A stretch of 64,000 nt of DNA from Colius striatus (lineage: Eukaryota; Chordata; Aves; Coliiformes; Coliidae), in the NCBI RefSeq assembly GCF_028858725.1, contig NC_084771.1:10692915-10756914 (forward strand), in the 5' to 3' direction. A model generated the notes under the pieces. It ran no database searches. It was not told the DNA's origin and was given only the letters and a program-made list of their open reading frames with translations. Shown here piece by piece: positions 23,801 to 35,800 of this stretch. Within the stretch, counting starts at the first letter, position 1. The number at the start of each line of letters is the position of its first letter. A program made the position numbers and the translations under genes.

Positions 23801-26800
23801 AGTTCCTTGAAGACCCAAGTTATACTGCCTAGCAAAGGTTACCATTCCTTACACTTGTGTTTCATTCATTTAGGAATAACCACTGTCATAGGATTTGTGC
23901 ACATAGCCATCTGCTCAGATGCCAGACAGACAAGCTTTGCCTGACATCATTACTGCTCCTGTTCCTGATCAAAACAATCACGGTTCTTAGTTCATACAGA
24001 ATCGTCCACAGCACAGCCAAAATCCAGGCAGATGTTTCACACTCTGATGAAATTTTAACTGCTAAAAGATTGTAGCATAATGCAGAAGCAAAAATAATAG
24101 TAATAAAAACAGGATGGAATGCAAGGAAACGGTCCTAGCAGTGTAGCACACAGCAAGAGGCAAAACTGTGCTGATTCCAGGGTTTCTTTTAAGGAACTCT
24201 TCTGAGAAAGAGCAGCAGTCTGTCAGGTATCTATCAAAAGGAGGTGAATGGAAAGAGAACATCACAGACTGTGCTACATTTATGCAATGATAAGAAACCT
24301 GCAGTAGAAGCAAATGGCCAAATTCATTTGTAATGGCTTTAAAAAAGGGAACCCTGACATACAGGTTACATGCTGCTCTGTGCACAAGGAGGAGTTCACC
24401 CCAGTTTAAATCCTAGTAGATAAGACTGTTACAGTGAATGGTCTCTTAAGTGACAATACTCTTTACCGCTTGTTTGTGGTATAGAAACAGAGCTGCATCC
24501 TTGGCTCACTCATCTCTCCATGAAACGTCTCATTAGAGGCTCTCACGTGGACATTCAAAGAAACAAAGATTTGGGAATTGTAAATCAACTGTGTTTTGTG
24601 CCCATGCTGTTCAGAGCAATTAAAGCTTGTTTAGAGAATCAAAGCTGTTCTTATATAGGTCACCCACAGCTTGTTCCAGGAAATGGCCTGAAATATTTAA
24701 TTAGGGCCTGTTTACATTTCAAATCCAGGACACACTTTTTATTTCTGAAATCCCAGCACTGTTGTTCTTACCATGAAGCCTTTAAAGGTCCTATAAAATG
24801 GATCTAAGAGGAGGCAAGCCAGGGAGCAGACCTGTGCTGTGCGATCCCACCCATCAGAGCAGTGCACTAACACACTTGCTTTTTCATCTTTCACGGCCTG
24901 GGAAGGAGAGACCAGACAAGAAGAGTTTAGCAGCTTTCTAGCTTGGTTACTGTAATTAAATGCTACCCCTTCATCTGCATTTACCTGCCTGCCCTAAAAC
25001 CCATGAGGAAAATTCATCATTTAGACCATGAAATACACTGTGGGCACACAGTCACGAAAGGCAGAGGGAGCTGGGGCTCTTCAGCTTCGAGGAGATTGAA
25101 GGGTGACCTCATTTATGTTTACAAATACATAAAGGGTGGGTGTGAGGAGGCTGGTGCCAGGCTGTTCCCAGTGATGGCCAGTGATAGGACAAGGGGCAAC
25201 GGGGACAAGCTGGAACAGAAGAGGTTCCAAAGAAACACAAGGAAAACTTTCTTCCCTGTTGAGGTGAGGGAGCACTGGCAGAGGCTGCCCAGATGGGCTG
25301 TAGTGTCTCCTCTGGAGACATTCAAAGCCACCTGGGTGAGTTCCTGTGTGCCCTACTCTAGATGGTCCTGCTCTGGCAGGGGAGTTGCACTGGATGAGCT
25401 TTCAAATCCCTTCCAGCCCTTAGCTTTCTGTAATTCTGTGATTCTGTAACCCACAGGAAACCCCCAACTAGAATAAAATGCTGTTGCATTGCAAAGGCTG
25501 ATGAGAAATAAAGACTCTCTGATCTCAAAACACTCATGTCTTCTGGAAAGGCCAAGAATTCTCAATTCCCTCCTCTGAGGTAAAATCCTGTGGATGAGTA
25601 AAGAATAATAACTTGTGCACACGGTAACTGGGAACTCCAGAAAGTTCTCCATCCTCCCATATGGATTTCCCCTTGTGCCAGTAGCAGAAGAGAAACACAA
25701 AAGAGCTTCTTGCTAGCTACATGGGAAAATTTTGAGGAAAAAAAAAAGGCATTTACCAAAGGCCACCAATCCTGTCAGGTCTTTCCTGCATGCCCTTTAC
25801 TATAATGGAAGAGCCATGGGCAACAGTGACTTTTCTCCTTTTGTCCAACCTGCAAAGCCACAAGCTCTGCAGAAACAAGGACTTCATTTAATAGTCAAGA
25901 TGAGCTGTCCCCCACATCACACAGAACCAGGAAAAAAACCAGCTGCTCTGAACAACCCCTCATTTCAAGCAGAGCAGTTCATAACTAACAAGCACAAGGT
26001 TATGAGCTGTTTGTACTACTAAATATATGTTAGAGACATTTGTAAAGGTCAGTTATGCACTTTCTGTGATTTTAAGTGAGTTCTAATAAAGCCTAGATAA
26101 CTGCTTGTCACACTGCAGTGAACAGGACAATGTTCCAACCCCGATGGCATTTCATTTAGTCAGAGAAAGAGTCTAGGAAAGCAGGTGGGTAACCCACTGC
26201 ATGTTCTCCAATCGCAGGCTCATTTTTGAGAGCTGAGGCCAACCTGAACAGCAATGTTTTCCCACCAGGCACAATTTTACAGCCTTGGAGCAGTCCCTAA
26301 CAGACAATCAGTTATTTTTAATTCACCTGCAGATTAGAGTACAGCTTTACCTTGGCAAGAAAGACACTTGCATCCACCACAGCCTTAATGTGCCGTAACC
26401 AACCTGAGTTCTCCAGCCCAGTAAGGAAATCGCTCATTGAGGGGGATTTCATCTCACACACTGAGAACACAAACAAAGGAATGAGCTGACACTCCCTTAA
26501 CAACATCTCTTCCTTTTTCCCATCTCATTATCTCTTCACAGCAACAGAGTTTGATAAGACACTAAAAACTAACATTTCCACAGCTTTCAAGGGTCAGTAG
26601 CAACTTCCTGTCTAAAGGACACAGAAACTACTAGCTACACACCTAAATATACCAATTAGCAATTTTTAGCTATGAGACAGCTTGGGGATCTGAAAATACC
26701 TTCCCCCTCTTCATTTAAACACTAATTCCTTTTTTCCAGCTTTTTCCTACAAAGAAAGTGTTCAGCAAACTGTTACTTCACCATAAACCACCATGGCACA

Positions 26801-29800
26801 CAAACCTAACAACCACTAACAAGCAGACACTGTTGCAAAGGTTTGAATCAAAGAGAGTTTTAATTTGGAGAAAGAAATAACTTGGAGGCAATTCAGATGC
26901 TACACTGAAACCCAGCATAGAGAATACTCATAGTAATACAGTTCAATGTTTGATAAGCACCAGTGAGAGAGATCTGATCACTGCCAAAGAAGAATATGGG
27001 AGTAAGTGAGCATTTATTCTGCCTCTTCTTCCACCACAAAATAAACCTGCCAGGAACAGGCAGTTGAGGACTTGTATTTGTGACCAGGCCAATCTCTTGG
27101 CTGTGTGAATCGCTTCATTTTTCTCCAAGGTCACCACAGATCTTGCAGCACTACCTGGCCAGACAATTGGTAGCATCAATTATTCAACTATTTTGAAGCC
27201 AGGTGACCATTATGCTGGTTACTAAAGTATTAAACTCACATTTTGAATGACAGCACTTGTATTACATTTTATAAAGTCAGACATAGGGTCCAAGCAGAAT
27301 GATTTGCAGCATCTACTCTGCCTCATTCCACAGTCTTTGTCAGCACAAAGATGGTAACAGTGCTGGAAACCAGCTTGCAGAGTATGTGGGTTTAATCCAA
27401 GCTACACCATCACCTTTAATGGAACTTCTCCAAAATTACATTAGAGAAAATATGGGCCTGATTCACCTCTTGAGCCCCAAAGGCTCTTCTGCCCTAATCT
27501 GCAGTTTTCCTTAAGATCTCAATCTCACAGAGAGGAGATACATATTAAAACATTAACTTCATACATTTTAATATAGTATAAACAAGTTCTATTAAAGAAA
27601 GAAGTGAAAAATAAGAACTACATATGCATGAGATTGGCATGATCTTCCACAGACTTCACATTTTATTGAAAATCCAAAGTACTGTTTCACACTGCAACAG
27701 ACCAAAGTAAACACAGCAACCCCCAGAAAAGTATTTCTTCAACAAGCTGTGTGAGGTTGCTTTCAGTAGCTCCTAAAGTAACCCCGAGATTATAGTAATG
27801 GTTACATGTAGTATTTCTCTAGCCTTTTTCTTTTAATTTGGCACATTTAATGTAACTAACACAACTAAGGAATGCTGTTAGCATTAGTTACTATTTCTGA
27901 ACCACTATAAAACTAGGCACAACAATTAATGTGTAGCAGGAAAACATATTAACAATACTAATACTTTCAGTCACTTCAATACAGCAAACAAAATGAGATA
28001 CTGCCTTTGCTTATCTGCTTCCACCACAACATCCAAGCCCCCGTGCACTTGTGCATGCAGGATGCATATATTGAGCAGAAGGTTCCACCTAGAAGTAGCC
28101 CAGAGTAATGAAGACTTGGCCACTTCCATGGCCTGTACCTACCTTCCAGGAGTTTCTGCAAGCTGTTTCGCATCACATGGATGTTTTCTATGCCAATGAA
28201 CTTAAAGCGAATGTTATCGTAATTATCTTCATTCTCATAACCCTTCCCAGCAGCTCGGTTGGCCATGGCATTTAACTGTCAAATTCAAGGGAACAGGAAG
28301 AGGGTAGAAAAGAGAGGGGGAAAAAAAATTACAACAAACAACATGCAGAAATAAATGAGTCTGTTTTGCAAGTCTGTCTTTTAAAGTCTCCCAGAAAACA
28401 CACTGAACAAAGCTGTTACTCAGACACACTTCCCCACCTCCCAGACACTTCCATCTGTTTCACTAGAACTACGCCAGTGTCTCCAGTCCATTAGTCATTT
28501 GCAGAGACTGATTAAAACCCTGGATAGAATTTCTTAGGGTAGGCAGCATCCAAACCATGCCCAATTTCAGAAACCTGCTGTCATCAAAACAGGTAGAGAG
28601 ACACTGAGTCTGCTTTAACCTTGAAGCTAGTTAAAAAAGATTCAGACAGAAGCAAACAAAAGTAAAACTAGGAAAGTCATTTTTATGAGTAACATACATA
28701 CATGGTGGTACAGAAATAGTAAGAGAATTCCAAAGCTTTTCACAGATATAAATGCACAGATGAAATATAAGCCACCTGAGGGAAACATAGAAATATTAAA
28801 GTTGAGCAGAAAGAATACAGCAACCAATTGGAACTGCAGAAAAGAAGTAGAAAAGAAACCAGCTGCTCTAACAATTACCCAAAACAGTTCACGAGCTCCC
28901 AGAAAATCTTTAGTGGTGATCAAAAAAAAGAGCACCTCAACTGCTCACTTGTTAGTTTGGCTAGAGGAGTGATCTGCCTCCACAGAGAGGAGAGAAGGAA
29001 GAGTCAGATATGGTATATACATCCTTAGAACAATTAAATAACCGGAATGCTTCAGTTCTGCCTAAGACAGATTGTGTTAGAAAAGAGAAACGTGACCCAT
29101 TATAAATTCTCCCTTTTTCACCAAATACTGTAGAACAAAATTTCCATTAGTCACAGATTTCAGTGGAACAGCTACGATACTGGAAGCTGTCTGTATCAGA
29201 TGAACAGGCAGCAGTTGCTATAAACACACGTATTATTGCTTTCTAAATGCAGAGATTTCATTTTGTGAATGTTTCTTCAGTATCCTCTTACACAAATACC
29301 TCAGCAACAAAGTTCAAGCCCCAAAGAGTGACTGAAGACGAGAAGAACTGTATTAAACTCCATGCTGGACATCATGAGACTCAAAGCAAAAGCTTTTCTC
29401 AATTGTGATCAGGCTCCATACAGCCCCACTTCTTCCCAGGTCTGCTGTTAAAAGCACTTCAGTCTCACAGAACAGAATCCTAAGGCTTCTCTTGAAGTCA
29501 ACACATTAAGAACCTAGCTCTCTGCAGGGAAAATGCTTCACTGTCTCAGCCAGCTTCAAGATTGCCAGTTGCTTCAGGTCATCCTTAACACATACCTCAA
29601 CCCAGAACACTCTAGGCACTCTTAACAGTATTGCAGTTTTGTTATGCACAAGCATTTGTCAGATTAACATACGACCCCAGGAGCCTGATATTGAATTATT
29701 GACTCAAGATTGTCAGACTTTAACCTAATGGAGCACAAGAAAGCATTTAGCAAAGTGCTGAAAGAACAAACTGGGAATCATCATTAATTAAAACCATCAT

Positions 29801-32800
29801 TAATTCAGATACAAGCTTTAGAAGTATCCACAAACCCCAAGAAAATACCTTTGGCCTTGTGTCTACAACATACATGAAGGGGCTCCCAGGGTTGGCTTCT
29901 CTGATGGCCTGTAGCATTTGTTCATCCTCCAGACAGCGTGCGCTGAACCCAGAGAGAGGCTGGCTACAACGACATATGGCAGCCTGCAACACACAACACC
30001 CACATTTTTCTCCTTCCAGATCATCTCTGTGGCACTGCCTCAAGGAACATTAATTTGTTTGGTTTAAATAGCCTGCTCGCAGGTTCACTGAAAAATTGAT
30101 ACTTAGACACAGAGAAATGATCTTGGAATCCTCCTCGGAGCTTTGGAATTTTAAGAAAGCAGTGAGGCTGAGTTTCACTGCTGTGTTCTCAAACCCACTG
30201 CACTCTGCCTGATGAGCAGTACTGCAAATGACAGCATTTCTTATGTTTTCTACTTGGTTTCTATTGTCCAAATCATTCTTTTCCACAACTTTGCTTATCA
30301 GCTGTTACCATTACACACTCAGAACTGCACTGACTATGCTTCAGGGAAATGTCAAGAGCTGCCAGCACAACACCATACAGTTGCCCAGGTCAAGGCAAGC
30401 TTCCTCAGGAAAACAACAATTTGACTGTGCCAGCATTTTCTTCACATCTGCATCTAAAACACTGCTGAGACAGCAAAGCTAAAAACTAACACTTGGGTCT
30501 TCAGTGGAAAAAAAAATGAAACCTTCAATTATTCTGAGCTAGTGGGGATTTATTTCAGAGTGGTTCCTCCTCTTCAAGACAAAAAAAGTCTAGCTGAGTT
30601 AACAAGTATCCTCTTAAAACATTATTCAATATAGCTAAACAGTAGATTAAAAATCCCACATAACCAGGCGTTGATGAAAGCTGGTAAAAAAAACGCCACT
30701 CCAGACAGGAAGCTTAAAAAGTGTGTGCTTTTTGCACAGCTTTGGATGTGTCCCAAGTGTTTGTCTTTAACTTAGTTGTGACTGAGAACAAATCAATATT
30801 AAAGCTGTTAAGCAGAGTTCGCAAATGTGAAGTTAATATGCTCTAATAATTATCTCCTCCTTCCCTTTCACTACAATTCCTTTCACTAAAAGAGGACTGG
30901 ACAAGAAGAGGAACCCCTCCTCCCCACAATGAGAGCAGACAATGAGTAACTAACATTGTTCTCTTTATATAAGTAAGAAAGCACCGGAATCCGTCCTCTG
31001 CTTCTGAACTTTGAACTTCCGATCACCACGGCCTTGTTAGCAGCCTTAGGCACCACAATTTCTGGAGGATATGTGTTGCAAACCTAAGTGAGAAGAAAGA
31101 AAAAAAAAGAAAACCCAGGTTATTACTACTTAGCAATCCAACATTCATGAAAAATTCATCTTTAGCATCAACAACAGGAATAGGTTGTTTCCCACGGTGT
31201 ATTTAACATAGACCGCATCTCAAGTTTCAAGCCATTAAGGTGCATTTAGAGAGACAACAGAGGAATAGGTGCAAAATAAAACTAAGGTGGTGAAGGAAGT
31301 CAATTCTGCAACTGCATCTGAAAAAATGGACTCACAGTACATAACACACACTAAAAGGAAGTTCTGTAAATCCATGAATTTTATGAAAGTTTATGATATC
31401 TCATAAAAAGAGAAATTTGGAACAACTACATCTCATTCAGGCTGAAATGAACTTGCAGCAATCAGGTTGTATCCTCAAAGACCAGCTTCACCCTTTTTTC
31501 CTCAGACAAGTCTTTTCAGCACCCCCTTCACAGAGAAGCTGTTCTCCAGAGACTGGCTTTACTTTAGGCTTAACAATTCTAAAACATAAGCTGAAAACCC
31601 TGAGGAAATTATAAAGCACTGGCACTTGAGATTACATGCTAACACGTGAAGCTTCACAGTGATTAATGATTTTAGATGCCTGCATTCAGATGCTCTGATC
31701 AGATAATGGAAAAAAGCACCTCTCATATCCTATCTCAATTCAAGCATCCAAAGATACAAGTCATTGAAAATTACCAGTCATTTCTGATAGCACTGGCTTT
31801 CACTTCTTCAATCTAACAGTAAACTGCTGGTGGAAGTAGGTGGAGAGCAGGGAGAAGGGATTCAAGACTTAATACATTGGTGTCTTCCTCAAAGTTTGCT
31901 TTGTCTTTTAGACAAAAAGGTCTGATTGTATACAACCTCACAAGGCACAAAATGGGAAATAATCTGAAGCAGTAGTTTGAGTAAGCGTTGTTTTGCTCCA
32001 ACCTGCTCTTACAGGGGACAAAGAGAAGAACATAACAGCAGCAGCCAGTTAGAAATGAAATGACAGAGAGCCCTTATTAAACAGCAGATCTAACCAAGCA
32101 AGAAAACAAGATGTCTGTTTTACACTACTGATATTTCCTTCCTTACCTAGCTCCTTTCCACTCTGTCTCATTCCCAGCCAGGCCAAACTGCTGCCATTTA
32201 CTTCTCTTCTACACATCTGTCACCAGCCTGGTGGGACAGAGTTTGGAAATACCAAAAGCAGCTAAGGGTACTTCAGGTTTTTTGAAACAGATGGTTTGAT
32301 ATTTCTCTAGAAAAACAAGTACCTGGTACTTTGCCAGGGGGATCAAAGCAAACCAAGGTGACTCTGCAGCTCTGTTGTGTTCTTCCATATCATCATTATC
32401 CGCAACTTCACATCAAGATGATGCTGCTTCGATTAAAACCAACTGAGCTCATTCCTCCCCAGGGGCACCACTTATGCAGCAGAAGAAGGACTGCTGTGTG
32501 TCATTAATAACAAAGAAGAGATACTGCATTAACTGGCTACTTTGAGCAACAATTACCTCATAGTCTTTATTAAGATCCGTTATTTCCCAGTAGTCGTTTG
32601 GAATTCCCATACGCTGGTAATCCACTTTCAAATCAACCACCTTCCATCCGATCTCCCGGTTCTCTTTAGACATTTTAGGATTATAAGAGAAAGCATAAAG
32701 CTCTTCAGGTTTTACTGGGAAGAAGAAAACAAAATTTACTAGTTAAGAGACAGATAAGAGACATATGGAGAGGTCAATACTTCTTCCCAAAGGCCATCTT

Positions 32801-35800
32801 TGGCTTGCTCATTGTGATTACCCAAAAGAGCTGCAGGCGTAACACAACTGATACAAGGACTGAAAAAAATCATTCAGCCTAGATGAGAAAACTTAGAAAT
32901 CATTTACTAAAGAAGCCAAAGGGCTATACCACTGCATAGTTGGCTGTATTTTAATAACAGCTCATTTCCTTAAGCCTCTGCCTCCTCAAAGATCAGAAGC
33001 AAAGTTTTCTTTTACTGCTTTGCATACTTCTCTAAGCACACTCAGAACAATTTTAAGTCCTTAAACAACAAAAACTGATTATACAAGAGTACAGATGTTT
33101 ATTTAGAATTTCTCAACCTCACATTTACAGGTTTTGTTTGGGTTAGTACCGAATGCCCACAACTCCTACGGAAAGCCTCGGGAATTTCCAGTGTTCTGTT
33201 CCCATATGCAGGGACACACACTAAACCATTTTCTCATCATGAATTAGAACTTCTAAATGGTAATTTTTCCCCAAAAATGTTATTTCCTACTGAATTCACT
33301 GCAACAGGCATGTTTGATGAGATTTATATCATAGGAATTAATCCATCAACGGAAACATGTATTAAAAGATCTATTTTCTGTGGATAGTTGACAAAACAGC
33401 TCTTGCACACCTGTGAGTTCGTTGTTCAATGAGTTCTGAGTTGCACAGAAAACCTGATAGATGCCTGGAATATTAGTGTCAGCTCAACAATAGATTCAAG
33501 CTGTGTCTGACAAATGGTAGCTTCTTCCTTTCTCCATCTCTACTATCCCAGTTTCCTTCCCTCTCTTCATAAAATGCAAATCCAACCAATAATTCATTCA
33601 GATGATTCTTAAGGCAGCAAGTGCTCCAGAGAGGGAGTGAAACCTGTCAGAGCCTGATAAAGGAGCCAGGTTACCAGACAGGTAACCCACAGCTGCCAAT
33701 CATACATGTGCAAATCATAAATAAGCTCTGCCAAAAAAAAGGCAACAGGAAGGAAGCATACACACAGACATTTTAAAACAACAAAAGAGAGCTGTTAAAA
33801 TCCATAAACAGAAGAGCTGCAGCATATTACACAAAGAACCACAAGACAAAAGAAACTAACGTCATTCCCTGCTGTGACAGGTCCCACGCTTCAAGATCCT
33901 TCCTAAGTCTCTGATTTTCAGAACTGAAAGAACAGTGACAGCTTTTAAACAGAAACTTGTCAGGTATAGCATCAGAACCTCAGAACTAAGAAAACTCCAA
34001 AGCTCAGAGCACAAATGAGACACTGAGAATAGACAGGAGTCTTAATAGCATCAAAGTCAAGTCCTGTGTGATGGCCAGCATGAAGCAGACTGGGGCTATC
34101 AATTTCCTTTGCTTAGACTCATGAAAGAGCACCCCAAAACCAGAAGCTGCCAGGTAGGAAAATCGGTGGAATGCTGTCCAGCAAGAACATAGAGCCTCAA
34201 GATTCCTTCATGATGGACTAAAAAGCCAAAGCCAGAAGAGACCATAGTTTTTTGAGGATGTTTTGCTTGCACTCTTTAAGAATGACTTCAAGTCAGCGCA
34301 CTCAAGGTGAAGCACTGAGTCTCACAACTGAAAGAAGACAAACACTGAAGAGTAGCCTAAAGATGCTATTGAGAAACAAATTAAAGATGCCAACATCTAG
34401 AACATTACTGGTGGGAGTCCAAAATTCTGGATCAACTGGAAAGGGAAGAATTACACACAGACAACAGCCAAGTCACAAAAATGACTCCTAACAGTCAGGT
34501 GTGGGATACGACACTCAGCACAAGTGCTACAAGAAAAAAACCCTGAGATACCACACACAGCCTCAGTCAGGCAAACGAACTTTGCATGGGGCCTCAGAAG
34601 CTCCTCAGGGGAGCCCACCACATTCCCACTGCCACAGAAGACTGGTGTTCAGTCTGGAAGCAAATGCCCTGGTCCACAGGGCAGCATTCTATTTACTGAG
34701 TCCATCCACTCAGATCATCTCTGGTGATGGAAATTGATTCTGATTTCACATCCTCCCCCTCCTGATGCTGCAAAACCAATGCTCTGGTAGGCAAAGTTCT
34801 CTCAATGGCTCAGATGAGCCTTCCAGGTGAAAGCATTTCAATGATTTGCAAAACAGACTGCCATCCCAAATACCTGGTTGTGAAAGTTTAAGCAGTGAAG
34901 TATACACTTCATGACAGTCACGTTCCTGCCCAATAACAAAGTGAGCCACATGGAAGTTCTTGCAGTGAATAAGGAGAGGGTATCCAGCTGTGGTCAGAGG
35001 CAGTTTTTCTATGGTTGCAATATGGTGATGGAGAATCTGTAAAACAGGAAATAAACATTTGTCAGAAACCACTGATAAGGTTTCAAGCAGTACAAGCAGA
35101 CACTGTTTTTGAAACACTATCAGCTATTTACACATACAGCATCTAACTAGCAGCAGAAAATTAGCTTATTTCTGATAGTTAGCAAAGATAACAAACATGG
35201 AAACTGTGCACCCGAAGGCCAGGCAACTAAAAGCAAGTCTGAAAAAAAACCCCACATGTGCAGCTCAGTTTGCCTGGCTCGCTTTGCTTTCCCTGCATCT
35301 CCATATGCAGTATATTTTGTCATTCTCATTTTACTTTACAATTATTTTTAAAAGGCTAATTTTGCACTTCTAAAAGCTGTACATTCAAGTTTGGTGGCCT
35401 GGTAACTTGACTTTGAGAGAGAAAACCAGATAAGTGTTTACACTCCTGCAACTAACACTAATTTAGTGTGCAACTTCTCTGAGGTCACATTATCAATGTG
35501 CTCATTACAATGAATCAAAGAATCTTACGGGTTGGAAGGGATGTTGAAAGATCATCCAGTTCAATCCCCCTGCCAGAGCAAGGCCACTTAAAGTAAGTCA
35601 CGCAGGAACTCATTCAGGTGGGTTTGAATGCCTCCAGAGAAGGAGACTCCACAGCCCATTTCCTTCCAAAACGTCTGTTTCTGTTAAGTATTTGATATCA
35701 AAATGCTATAAAAGACCACTGCAACTTTGGAATTCACAAACCTGTTCATTTAGCATATGAGACATTAAGTAATCTTTAAATAGACTCCAGAATCATGACA

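Noticed and set aside
24943..25449. 168-codon open frame
   Set aside because: It lies almost entirely in a 5'-truncated CR1 3' region within an MTMR8 intron; it is not reverse transcriptase and not a gene.
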